This document shows, one piece after another, positions 9,290 through 17,488 of a stretch of 64,000 nucleotides of DNA. The notes under the pieces are model-generated. The model was not told the origin of the DNA, made no database searches, and saw nothing but the letters and a program-made list of their open reading frames with translations. How positions within the stretch are numbered: the first letter of the stretch is position 1; every line of letters begins with the position of its first letter. Source of the DNA: Variovorax paradoxus (GTDB lineage Bacteria > Pseudomonadota > Gammaproteobacteria > Burkholderiales > Burkholderiaceae_C); contig NZ_CP091716.1 in the NCBI RefSeq assembly GCF_022009635.1, positions 7,558,501 to 7,622,500 of the forward strand, given 5' to 3'. Position numbers and translations under genes: made by a program.

Positions 9290-9840
9290 CCGCGGAGGGC
9301 GACTTGTTCGCTCAGGACGGCCAACGTCGAAATAGCGCACAAAGCTTCCAGGCGACGGCCGCCCCTGTTCCAAGGGCATCTATTGGCCCGTTGCTCGGAC
9401 GTGCGTCACGATGGATCTTTCTTTTTCTGGGCGAATGGCGCACTGCCCAAGCGCTCGCAGCCTTTTGATGTGAGCGCCTACATTCTTGAGAGCTTAAGGT
9501 TGGCGATGCTAAGCGCATTCTTCGACGACGAGATGCGTGGTCTCGTTGGCATCCAGGCAGAAGGTCGCCCTGTTGAACCTCTGCGGGGAGTGCGACCGTT
9601 TTGCTGGCCGCTCTTGGCGCACGGCGTCGACCATGGCCTCCCGGGCGGTGGTTCATGCAGCTGCGCTGGCTTTCGAGCAGCATCTGCCACGCGGCCGGCG
9701 TGGCGCTGTTGGCTGGGGCGTGGGCATCGCGGACCGGGCGGCCCGAAGTTCATTGTCTTGTATCGATGGGAAGGAGCCCCGTCGGGGGCTTGGCAGACGG
9801 CGCGTGGTTCAGTCTCCCCCCGCTCCCACTCATCCCTCTC

Positions 9841-9859
9841 AAATCCCAACAGCACTCAC
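9841..9859 (+). repeat. Isolated iteron-like unit, opposite orientation
   Basis: AAATCCCA, six bases, then CTCAC. This is the same arrangement and orientation as the right iteron array at 13711-13813. Together with the unit at 9271 it brackets about 550 bases in the same left/right polarity as the main origin. Confidence 0.5.
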
Positions 9860-10773
9860 ATACAGCTGATGCAAGTGTGAGCAACGGAATTCAGGGAGAC
9901 TCACTTCACCAGATGAGAAGAAGGCTTGAAGGTGCGAGACCAAGGTGGTCCGGAACCGACCGGTGCTGCACGAAGGCGTGACACGAGCACACATCCCGCT
10001 CATGCCAGGCACGCCGTAGGCGCCTCGTAACGCCTCGGACCGCGCAGCGCATCAGGGATTGCGCCGGGCGGAACGCGACATTCCCGATCAGGTGCCGTCG
10101 GCGTTCGAAGGAGAAGCTCGAGGCACTGCGCGGCGTGACTCGAGACAGCATGCCACTGCGCTCGGAACGCATCGCGGAATGGGTTCGGGGAAGTGGTGGA
10201 CCACCGGGAGTGTCTTGGCCCGATGCTTGCCCCCTCAGGGCCTGACCATGTGCGGACCACCCAGCGGCAACCAATCACTACAGGGAGAACGGAATCCGGG
10301 TGCTGTTTCCAGCGTTGCGGCATCCAGTTGCACACAAGGTGTGGGGGAGCCCGGCCGAAATTTGCCGGTCTCCTGATGCAGATCAAGATGGGGGGTGACC
10401 TGCACGCCGCATTCAGAGGGCCGAGCGTCCCGGTCGTTCGGCCTCAAAGCGGCTCACAGGAAACCGGCTCCGTGCGGATTGCCTTGGAAGTGTTCCTGAA
10501 CGACAAGCTGCGTGCCTGGGATGCAGCTTCTGAGGGGCGGTGCATATGGCGCTGGACGGACACGAGTGAATTTCCGATACGGGGCCGACTGTTTGCGGCG
10601 CCGGCGGTTGCGCACCCTTCGACATGTCTGTGGCCCCTCCCCCACCGCACTGAAGTGCCTCCTTGAGGAGAGATCTTCCAGTCCATGATCTCGACTGGAT
10701 GGAAGCTTGCGACTTTTAACGACGCAAGAACTTCCCTTGGAGGCCTCTGCGGTCCTCCGCCGATCCTTCTCGA

Positions 10774-11859
10774 CTAGCCGAGCAACCGGACTTTCTGCAA
10801 GGTCTCGGCGACGGACTTCAACAGGATGTCCGGGGTCAGGCTCGATACAGCGCCCGCCGTCAAGGTCAGCGTGACGGTGCCGTCTGGCGCGCGCAAGCAT
10901 GTACCGACGGTTCTGCCATCGTTCACGATGGTCAGCTTCTCCGCCTTTGCCATCGCCTCCAATCCTTGCAGTCGGGCAACGACCGCCGCCGGTGCGAGCT
11001 TCATCCCGCGCACTTTCTCTGCACGCTTCAGCACGCTGCGACGATCCTTGTCGAGGGCCGCGTTGAGTTGCTCCGCATGCCGATGCTGCACCTCCAGCGG
11101 ACTGCGGAAGCACTCCAGCACGGCCGAGGGCAGTTGCGCCACCATCAACGCCTTGCGGATCCAGGTGTGACTCACACCGAGCTTCTCGGCCAGTTGGCGC
11201 TGAGTCGGGAACAACTGCTCCTCGAGGGCTCGCTGATACATCACACCCTGCTCGTACGGCGAAAGATCGGCGCGCTCGCGGTTTTCACGGTCCATGGCCG
11301 CGAAAAGCTCGGCGTCCCCGAGTTCGTCGAGCCAGATGGCTGCCAGCACTGGAATGCCCAGTTCCAAGCACGCCCGATGGCGCCGATGGCCGAAGACCAG
11401 TTCGTACTGCCCCGGCTCATCCGGCAGCGGACGCACCAGGATCGGCTGCACATTCCCGCCGGCCAGTTCGATGTCTGCCTTGAGGCCGGCGAATTCCGCG
11501 CTCTCGAACGAGGCGGGATGACGGTTCGCCCACCGCGAGGCACGGATGGTCGCCGGGTCGATCTTGCGCGTGGGCGTGGAGCCGTCGTGCTGACGAAGCC
11601 GCTCACGCAGCGCCGCCAACTCTCCCTCCACGGCTTGCATCTGACCGCGGAAGGCCAACATCTGTCCGGGGCCCGTACGGGGAGGGGGCAGGCCGGTCTG
11701 AGCGGGTGGAAACCTGGTTTCCACGGCCACCGGGGCGGCGCCCGGCAATGCGGGAGGTACCGGCGTCGATGGCGCAAAGACCGGTGCCGCTGCCGGAACC
11801 TGCTCTGGAATCGACAGACCGGCCGTCAATGCTTCGAGACGCTTGCGGGTACTAGCCAT
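10774..11859 (-). CDS. parB: ParB partition protein (CTPase/DNA-binding)
   Basis: A 361-residue ParB/Spo0J-type protein that binds parS and spreads on DNA to load the partition complex. The N-terminal part is a flexible Pro/Ala-rich arm. The ParB N domain runs from about residue 95 (RASRWANRHPASF) through PILVRPLP and the CTP-binding motif GHRRHRACLELG, followed by ENRERADLSPYEQG. The helix-turn-helix domain follows (RQLAEKLGVSHTWIRKALMVAQLP). The GHRRHRA box replaces the GERRxRA of chromosomal Spo0J proteins, as in plasmid-type ParB. The gene follows parA after 333 bases that hold the parS cluster, and its own 5' coding part contains another parS copy that encodes VETRFP. Confidence 0.92.
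   Translation of the reverse strand: MASTRKRLEALTAGLSIPEQVPAAAPVFAPSTPVPPALPGAAPVAVETRFPPAQTGLPPPRTGPGQMLAFRGQMQAVEGELAALRERLRQHDGSTPTRKIDPATIRASRWANRHPASFESAEFAGLKADIELAGGNVQPILVRPLPDEPGQYELVFGHRRHRACLELGIPVLAAIWLDELGDAELFAAMDRENRERADLSPYEQGVMYQRALEEQLFPTQRQLAEKLGVSHTWIRKALMVAQLPSAVLECFRSPLEVQHRHAEQLNAALDKDRRSVLKRAEKVRGMKLAPAAVVARLQGLEAMAKAEKLTIVNDGRTVGTCLRAPDGTVTLTLTAGAVSSLTPDILLKSVAETLQKVRLLG
11706..11724. promoter_or_regulatory. parS: parS site inside the 5' part of parB
   Basis: GTGGAAACCTGGTTTCCAC, a 19-bp palindrome around a single central base. It is identical in core to the five other copies between here and the start of parA. It is read through as codons for VETRFP in parB. Confidence 0.8.
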
Positions 11860-11875
11860 TGAAACCTCCTGGGCG

Positions 11876-12144
11876 GTGGAAACCTGGTTTCCACGCTGTT
11901 GGCGTGGGACGAAGGGGGCTGGACGACGAGAAAAACGTCTGAGTCCAGATGTCTGGAAACCAGGTTTCCAGACAAGATAACGTGGCGGCTGCGTGGAAAC
12001 CAGGTTTCCACATGCGGGCCGGAGTCGCCCCCCGGCGGTGGCAGGCGCGAGGCGTGCAGCATGGGGCTTCGGCGCCGCGCACGACGCGGCCGAGGCCGCG
12101 CGGCACGGGTGAGAGCGGCCGTCCGCTGGAAACCAGGTTTCCAG
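11876..12144. promoter_or_regulatory. parS: Centromere: cluster of four parS sites between parB and parA
   Basis: Four palindromes with the core GGAAACC-W-GGTTTCC lie at 11876-11894, 11953-11971, 11993-12011 and 12126-12144. The outer bases alternate between GTGG...CCAC and CTGG...CCAG. The first copy is 17 bases upstream of the parB start, so it may also take part in control of parB. The core is unlike the canonical chromosomal parS (GTTNCACGTGAAAC type), which fits a secondary replicon with its own segregation specificity. Confidence 0.85.
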
Positions 12145-12192
12145 GCCGCGTCGTCACGCCCGTCGCCCTCTTCAGTTCGTGCACCAAGGCTC

Positions 12193-13434
12193 TCATTGCA
12201 CCTGCGCCTTGTCCGACCAACTGCTGACCACCGATTGTTCGACCAGATCGACGAACGCATCGTATGCATCGGCCGCACGCTTGTAGGTCTTGGCGGCGCC
12301 TTCGTATTTCTGCACGTCGTAGACGGTGGCGAACTCGGCCGCCTTGTTGCTGGTCACACTGGTCTTGGGGATCTCCACCGGCAGTGTGTACTCGCCGTAG
12401 GTGGCCTGGATCCACTGTCTGACCGCGGGCGTGGCCGGATCGCTGGGGTCGACCCGGCTGAGCAGCACATGCAGAAACTCGAATGCCTTGCGGGCCAGAT
12501 CGCCGCCCTGTGCATCGAGGTTGCCGCCCAGATCCGCGAGCAGCGACCAAAACTGCGCGGATGATGCGAAGTCGAGACCCGAAGGCGGTACCGGCACGAT
12601 GATCCCGTTGGCGGCCCACAGCGCATTGATGGTCACATAGGACAGCGAAGGCGGGGTGTCGATGACGATCACGTCATAGAGATCGCGCACGCTCTCCAGC
12701 CCGGCGTTGAGCACGTCCCAGAAGCGCGCGCCAGGCTCCTGCATCTGGCGCGCCGGCAGCGCGAACTCGGCCGAGAAGAGAAAGGGGGCAGCCGCCACCA
12801 GGTCCAAACCGTCCCAGTAAGTGGAACGGATCGCGTAGCGGATATCGGACTGGCTCCCATCGCAAAGGGGGGCAATGGTCATGTCCTCGCTGATTTCCGC
12901 CTCCGGCAGCAGACCGTGCAAGGTGGTGAGCGAGCCCTGTGGGTCGGTGTCGATGGCCAGTACGCGGTGGCCGCGCAGGCTCAGGCCCTGCGCCAGCACC
13001 ATGGCCGTCGTCGTCTTGGCCACACCGCCCTTGAAGTTCCCCACCGCGATGGTGAACGCCTTCTTGCCGGCGGGTCGCATCTTGTCGGCGCGGTAGGTGC
13101 GCGTCCATGCGCGCAACTCGTTGAGCTCGAAACTGCGCTTGCCGCCGGCGGGCGTCAGCCGGCCGCTGGGCAGGTCCTCCTTGGTGATGCGGTAGGCCAC
13201 GTGCGCCTTGTCGACACCGCACAGGGCGGCCAGTTGCGCAGTGGAGTAGATCGGTGCAATCTTGCGGGCTTCAGGTGCCAACAGTCGCCCACGGATCTGC
13301 TCGACCATCGAGCCGGCGCGCACGGCCAGCGCCGCGATGCGTTGCATGTCGATGCGCGCGCGCGGAGGGGAGGGGTTGGATGGAGCGAGCGTGGAAACCT
13401 GGTTTCCAGCGCCGGCGGGAGCGGGCAACGCCAT
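12193..13434 (-). CDS. parA: ParA partition ATPase with N-terminal DNA-binding region (type Ia)
   Basis: A 413-residue ParA. Residues 1-110 form an extra N-terminal region with a helix-turn-helix-like segment (STAQLAALCGVDKAHVAYRI), as in P1-type ParA proteins that also repress their own operon. The ATPase domain has the deviant Walker A FKGGVAKTTTA, the A' motif IDTDPQGSLT and Walker B DVIVIDTPPSL. It moves the replicon by patterning on the nucleoid with ParB. The ATG at 13434 is used, with a weak AAGG upstream; an internal ATG at 13347 has no ribosome site. A parS copy lies within codons 9-15. The gene is divergent from rep, with the origin between them. Confidence 0.92.
   Translation of the reverse strand: MALPAPAGAGNQVSTLAPSNPSPPRARIDMQRIAALAVRAGSMVEQIRGRLLAPEARKIAPIYSTAQLAALCGVDKAHVAYRITKEDLPSGRLTPAGGKRSFELNELRAWTRTYRADKMRPAGKKAFTIAVGNFKGGVAKTTTAMVLAQGLSLRGHRVLAIDTDPQGSLTTLHGLLPEAEISEDMTIAPLCDGSQSDIRYAIRSTYWDGLDLVAAAPFLFSAEFALPARQMQEPGARFWDVLNAGLESVRDLYDVIVIDTPPSLSYVTINALWAANGIIVPVPPSGLDFASSAQFWSLLADLGGNLDAQGGDLARKAFEFLHVLLSRVDPSDPATPAVRQWIQATYGEYTLPVEIPKTSVTSNKAAEFATVYDVQKYEGAAKTYKRAADAYDAFVDLVEQSVVSSWSDKAQVQ
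13391..13409. promoter_or_regulatory. parS: parS site inside the 5' part of parA
   Basis: GTGGAAACCTGGTTTCCAG, a sixth copy of the parS core. It is read as part of the codons for GNQVST in parA. The outermost pair is mismatched (G/G), so it may be a weaker site. Confidence 0.75.
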
Positions 13435-13531
13435 ATAGAACAGCCTTATTCAACGGAATTCAGCCATTCTATGAGAATCCGTCGAATGAACAAGATACGC
13501 AAACAAACTCACCAAATCGCGCCCGCCGATT

Positions 13532-13575
13532 GTGAGAAAGATTGGGAACCAAGGTGAGGTTCATTGGGATTGCAT
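13532..13575 (-). repeat. Left iteron array (two 22-bp units)
   Basis: GTGAG starts at 13532 and again at 13554, a period of exactly 22 bases. Each is followed after six bases by TGGGA (the second by TGGGATT). This is the reverse complement of the right-hand iteron unit, so the two arrays face opposite ways around the origin centre. Confidence 0.75.
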
Positions 13576-13710
13576 CCCTGCCAGACGCGCAAACGACGCG
13601 GATTTCGGCAGATCCTGGGAGCGAAGAGGCCGCGAAAGCCCTACGCAGGCGGCATTCGGCGCCATTCTTTCGTCGCCCCCGGCCCGTGGGTGCATCGGAG
13701 CCCTTGTCCA

Positions 13711-13813
13711 CTCACGTCAAATCCCAAGTAAGCACACATTGCCCCGAGCCAAATCCCATCGGAGCTCACATTCGATCCCAAATCTTCTCACATCAAATCC
13801 CAGACCTACTCAC
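13711..13813 (+). repeat. Right iteron array (22-bp units)
   Basis: The unit CTCAC-N3-AAATCCCA-N6 repeats with a 22-base period. Full or near-full units start at 13711, 13743 (first half degenerate, CCCGA), 13765 (second half ATCCCA) and 13787, with partial first halves at 13733 and 13809. The step from 13733 to 13743 is 10 bases, about one helical turn, so the array is phase-shifted there. These are the presumed binding sites of the adjacent Rep protein. Confidence 0.8.
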
Positions 13814-13982
13814 AAAACCCTCTGCAAGTACTTGTCACGTCTCAGGAAATTGCATCTTCAAATCTTCAATCTCTCCAAGTGTTTCTTTTCAATGTCTCAA
13901 GAACCACTCGCCAGAACTGTAAATTGACCGAATCACAAAACCCCGGCATGATGTGAACCCGTTGATCCCCTGAAAGAAGTCC

Positions 13983-15353
13983 ATGGAAGAGGGCGAAGTT
14001 CCGCGACCACCGCCCAAACCATCCCCCCCACCGGACGAACAGAGTGTCGCCAAGGCCAATGAGGCGATCGCGATCCGCCCCAAACGAGGTCGCCTGACGC
14101 TTTTGTCCAGGCGCATCTACAACGCGCTGCTCTACCACTCACAGCGCCAGGGCGTCGACGAGCCGGTCTACAAGCTCGCACTGAGCGAACTGATCGGGGA
14201 CGCCCGCTTCAACTCCAACAACACCGAACTGCTCAAGTCGCACCTGCGGGACATGCAGGCGACCACCATCGAATGGTCGACCAGCGGCACCGGCCTCAAG
14301 CGTTGGGTGTCGTCGCAACTGCTCGGCACGGTCACCATCGAGGAACAGGGCCGCGGCCGGCCCTGCACCATCACCTGGCGCTATCCGGAAGAGATCCGGG
14401 AACGGCTGGTCAGACCCCATCAGTACACCCGCGTGCTGCTGGAGATCAGCGGCCAGATGCGAAGCTACCCCGCCGCCGTGCTCTACGAGATCGGTGCGCG
14501 CTACCTCACCTCGCCGAGCCGTCTGTCGATGCGCGAGGACGTGCTGTGGTGGGCGGCGGTTCTGACGGGGCGCAGCGACATCACGGAGGTCGACTACCGC
14601 TTTCTCAAGCGTGACGTGATCAGCAAGGCGCTGGCCGAGATCGAGGCACTTTGCGAAGACTTCAGCCTCGAGCTCATCGAGCACAAGCGGGGGCGGCGCA
14701 TCGAAGAAATCCAGTTCAGGGTACTGCCCAAGATGCAGCAGCGCCTCGGGGCGGCCGACGATCCCGCGCGCAATGTCTTCGACCTGGAACTGGTCGGAAA
14801 GCTCATCGCGCTGGGGCTCAAGCAGGACGAAGCCCAGGACCTGTATGCGACCACTGACGAAGGGCAGTTGCGCGGCACGATCGAGCATGTGGAGCAAAGG
14901 CTGCGCAGCCAGACCCTGCCGGCGCTCAAATCGGCGGCCGCGTATTTCAAGGACGCCCTGAAGAAAGGCTATGCCGGCGTGAAGGGCGAAGAGCCCGCCG
15001 CCCAGCCCTCGCTGCCTTCGCCGACGCGGGGAAAGCAGGCAACCCCGCCCGCCGGGGAGGACCGCATGCACCGGATCCGGGAGCTGTGGGAAAACGACCG
15101 CATGCAGAAAGCCAAGGCGCTCTACCTGGAAATGCCCGAGGCGATGCAGGCCGAGATGCGCTCGCGCTTCGAGTCCGAACGCCTGGCGCAGATCGCCGCG
15201 CCGATCGCCCGGGCATGGCGCCGTGATGGCCCGGCCAGTCGCATCGCGGCCACCACCTTTCATCGCTGGCTGGCGCAGATCACCTGGCCCGAGGAGCCTT
15301 CTGATCGGATATTGCTCGATTTCGCCCTGGCCCAGGGCGTGGCCGGCATGTAG
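13983..15353 (+). CDS. repA: Replication initiator protein, Rep_3 superfamily
   Basis: A 456-residue initiator resembling those of Burkholderiales chromids and megaplasmids. The core (about residues 35-250) shows the RepA/RepB winged-helix features: LTLLSRRIYNALLYHSQRQG, YKLALSELIGDARFNSNNTE, and ISGQMRSYPAAVLYEIGARYL. The C-terminal third is charged, with a helical linker (AAAYFKDALKKGYAGVKGEEP) and a conserved tail. It should bind the 22-bp iterons directly upstream and open the AT-rich segment. It is transcribed away from parA. The ATG at 13983 begins a Pro-rich arm, as is common in these proteins. Confidence 0.88.
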   Translation: MEEGEVPRPPPKPSPPPDEQSVAKANEAIAIRPKRGRLTLLSRRIYNALLYHSQRQGVDEPVYKLALSELIGDARFNSNNTELLKSHLRDMQATTIEWSTSGTGLKRWVSSQLLGTVTIEEQGRGRPCTITWRYPEEIRERLVRPHQYTRVLLEISGQMRSYPAAVLYEIGARYLTSPSRLSMREDVLWWAAVLTGRSDITEVDYRFLKRDVISKALAEIEALCEDFSLELIEHKRGRRIEEIQFRVLPKMQQRLGAADDPARNVFDLELVGKLIALGLKQDEAQDLYATTDEGQLRGTIEHVEQRLRSQTLPALKSAAAYFKDALKKGYAGVKGEEPAAQPSLPSPTRGKQATPPAGEDRMHRIRELWENDRMQKAKALYLEMPEAMQAEMRSRFESERLAQIAAPIARAWRRDGPASRIAATTFHRWLAQITWPEEPSDRILLDFALAQGVAGM

Positions 15354-15453
15354 CAGGGGGCGGCCCGCAGGTTTCATCACGGCGGTCGCTCCGCGGGGGC
15401 CGCCTTGAAAGTGGAAAAGAGAGGGCATTCCTGCCTGCCGCGCGCCCCCTAAG

Positions 15454-16434
15454 ATGGCGCGCATGCGATACGGCTTGGAACAAGCGCGAGAACTGGCAAG
15501 GTGCGCCATCATGAATGCGGGCGCGAGCGACGCGATCGCGCTGTCGTTGGCGAACGCGACGCTCGCCGCCGAGCGCTGCGGCCGCAGCGCCGTCGGGTTC
15601 GCGCATCTGCCGGACTACCTCGAGGGCTTCGAGGCAGGTCGCATCTCATGCACCGCGCAACCGCGCATCGACTTTCCAACGCCCGCATCCGTCCGTGTCG
15701 ATGCAGGAGGCGGCATTGCGCAGTTGGGATTTGACGTGGCGTTTCGGCAGTTGGTGAAGCGCACCCGCGTCTACGGCATCGCGATGTTCGTGCAGGCCAA
15801 TGGCTACACCGCGGGCGAACTGGGCTACTACACGCGCCGCCTTGCAGAATCCGGACTCGTGTCGTTCGCGGTGTCCAATGGACCGGCCCTGATGGCCGCG
15901 GGCAGGGCCCAAGAACCCGTGTACGGGACCAATCCGTTCTCTCTCGCCGCGCCGGTCGAGGGCGATGTGCCGCTGGTGATCGACCAGGCAACGAGCGCCA
16001 CCGCATTCGTGAACCTGCGCAAGGCGGCGCAGAGCGGGGCGCGCATTCCCGAAGGCTGGGTCGTCGATGCCCGCGGCCATCCGGTCACCGATGCCCGGGA
16101 GGCCATGAACGGCCTGCTGCTCGCCTTCGGCGGCGGTCGCGGCGCGAACATCGCACTCATGGTGGAAGTGCTCGCTGCCGGCATGTCGGGCGCGAACTGG
16201 TCTCTCGATGCCCCATCCTTCTCGGAAGGCAGTGATGCGCCAGGGGTGGGTCTCTTCATCGCGGCCATGGCGCCGGATGTCCTCGTGCCCGGCTTTCGCG
16301 CCCGGCTGGCTGCGCAGCTGAATCGCCTGTCCGAAAAGGGCGTGCATATTCCTGGCAGGAGTCCCGCGATTCAGGAGGTCGACATTCCCGACCCGGTCGC
16401 GGCAAGGATCGCGCGCTGGTCGCAAAGACGGTAG
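15454..16434 (+). CDS. Ldh family (malate/L-sulfolactate/ureidoglycolate-type) NAD(P)-dependent dehydrogenase
   Basis: A 326-residue member of the type 2 malate/lactate dehydrogenase family, which is unrelated to classical Rossmann LDH. Characteristic segments are RCGRSAVGFAHLPDYLEGF (substrate side), FVQANGYTAGELGYYTRRLA, the nucleotide-binding block YGTNPFSLAAPVEGDVPLVI, and LMVEVLAAGMSGANW. The family oxidises 2-hydroxy acids or reduces delta-1-piperideine-2-carboxylate, so the substrate is open. An ATG at 15454 or 15463 could be used. The stop abuts the stop of the convergent LysR gene (16435), with no space between. Confidence 0.85.
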   Translation: MARMRYGLEQARELARCAIMNAGASDAIALSLANATLAAERCGRSAVGFAHLPDYLEGFEAGRISCTAQPRIDFPTPASVRVDAGGGIAQLGFDVAFRQLVKRTRVYGIAMFVQANGYTAGELGYYTRRLAESGLVSFAVSNGPALMAAGRAQEPVYGTNPFSLAAPVEGDVPLVIDQATSATAFVNLRKAAQSGARIPEGWVVDARGHPVTDAREAMNGLLLAFGGGRGANIALMVEVLAAGMSGANWSLDAPSFSEGSDAPGVGLFIAAMAPDVLVPGFRARLAAQLNRLSEKGVHIPGRSPAIQEVDIPDPVAARIARWSQRR

Positions 16435-17358
16435 TCACCAAGCCGGCGCGCGGCGTCCCTCTTCGGCCAGAAATTCCACCAGCGTCGGCAGCGACGCGTC
16501 CATCGGGCGGTGGGGCTGGATCCGCATCACATAGCCCCATGAGCCCGGCATGCGCAGGCCCGGCGTGAGCGCCACCAGTCGGCCGTGGGCCAGTTCTTCG
16601 TCGATCAGCGGCGAGCGACCCAGCGCGATGCCCACGCCCGCGGCGGCCGCTGCCACCACTGTGCTCAGGCCGCTCAGCACCAGCGGGTCCTGGCCGGTGT
16701 CTTCCGGCAGACCCAGCCGCGGGCGCCAGGTGCGCCAATCCGTCTCCGGGCTGTCGATGTGCTTTTCCTGCAGCCAGCGGTGACGCGTGAAGACCCGCGG
16801 GTCGTCGCGCTCGTGGGCGGCGATCAGCGCCGGACTGCAGACCGGCACCACGGTCTCGGTCATCAGCGGGATGTCGCCGGGGGCGGCGAGGTGCGGCCCG
16901 AGCGAGCGGACATGCAGGAACGCCAGGTCGATGTCCTGCGCCTTCCACGCCGGGTCCTGGCTCGCGTGCAGGAACACCTGGATGTCGATGTCGGGATGCA
17001 GCTCGACGAAGCGCCCGATCCGCGGTGCCAGCCACAAAGCCGCCAGCGAGGGGTTGGCCGAGATGTTGAGGTTGTTGCGCCGCCTGCCGCGGGCGCCGGC
17101 CCGGGCATTGCTGCAAGCGGTCTCGAGCAGGGTCAAAGCCTGTTGCACCGACACGAGCAGGGCGGCGCCGGCTTCGGTGGTCTGCGCGCGGCGCACCGTG
17201 CCGCCCCGGCGCAGCAGGCTTACACCCAGGTCGGCCTCCAGCGTGCGCAGCTGGTGGCTGACGGCGCTCTTGGTGACATTGAGTTCGGACGCGGCGCGGC
17301 TGAGGCTCCCCAGGCGGGCAACCGCTTCGAACGCGCGCAAGGTGGCCAGGGGCGGCAT
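16435..17358 (-). CDS. LysR-family transcriptional regulator (GcvA-like)
   Basis: A 307-residue LysR regulator of the GcvA/AmpR-like branch. The N-terminal winged helix reads LATLRAFEAVARLGSLSRAASELNVTKSAVSHQLRTLE, and the effector domain contains LNISANPSLAALWLAPRIGRF, VPVCSPALIA and GVGIALGRSPLI. The ATG at 17358 (MPPLATLRAF) was taken rather than an in-frame TTG at 17370. It is divergent from the double ABC exporter gene, separated by about 130 bases, so it may control that gene. It is also convergent with the Ldh-type gene. Confidence 0.88.
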   Translation of the reverse strand: MPPLATLRAFEAVARLGSLSRAASELNVTKSAVSHQLRTLEADLGVSLLRRGGTVRRAQTTEAGAALLVSVQQALTLLETACSNARAGARGRRRNNLNISANPSLAALWLAPRIGRFVELHPDIDIQVFLHASQDPAWKAQDIDLAFLHVRSLGPHLAAPGDIPLMTETVVPVCSPALIAAHERDDPRVFTRHRWLQEKHIDSPETDWRTWRPRLGLPEDTGQDPLVLSGLSTVVAAAAAGVGIALGRSPLIDEELAHGRLVALTPGLRMPGSWGYVMRIQPHRPMDASLPTLVEFLAEEGRRAPAW

Positions 17359-17488
17359 GGGGGCGGGCAAATTGGCGAACAGATCGGCAAAGGGTGCAAT
17401 CTATCTCAACCCACGATTGAGTAACTATCGCTTTCGCCCAAATGCCCGATGCATGACCATGGCGGCTTCGCGGCAAGCATCGATCGAT

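Larger units (their letters stand above)
8581..10773. other. 2.2-kb gene-poor region beside the partition genes
   Basis: This stretch between the recombinase and parB has no coding sequence that I can support. Open frames exist (for example 9281-9880 on the plus strand), but they lack recognisable motifs, normal composition or ribosome sites, and GC is visibly lower than in neighbouring genes. It does hold structure. An imperfect inverted repeat lies at 8771-8786 (GCTTA-N6-TAAGC), and the element CTTAGCCA occurs twice on the minus strand (near 8863 and 8969). Single iteron-like units lie at 9271-9289 and 9841-9859, and an inverted repeat around 10675-10705 lies just beyond the parB stop. It may be an accessory part of the origin or decayed sequence. 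Confidence 0.5.
13435..13982. other. Replication origin region (oriV) between parA and rep
   Basis: This non-coding stretch of about 550 bases lies between divergent parA and rep. It holds two opposed iteron arrays (13532-13575 and 13711-13813), with about 135 bases between them. Directly after the right array is an AT-rich segment (about 13815-13945) that is a candidate unwinding element next to the rep start. The promoters of parA and rep must also lie here. I did not find a clear DnaA box. Confidence 0.75.

Noticed and set aside
9281..9880. 199-codon plus-strand open frame in the gene-poor region
   Set aside because: Irregular composition, no ribosome site or recognisable motif; several overlapping frames in the same stretch look equally good or bad.
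10193..10686. Overlapping frames on both strands downstream of parB
   Set aside because: No motif, no start signal, low-complexity composition; treated as non-coding.
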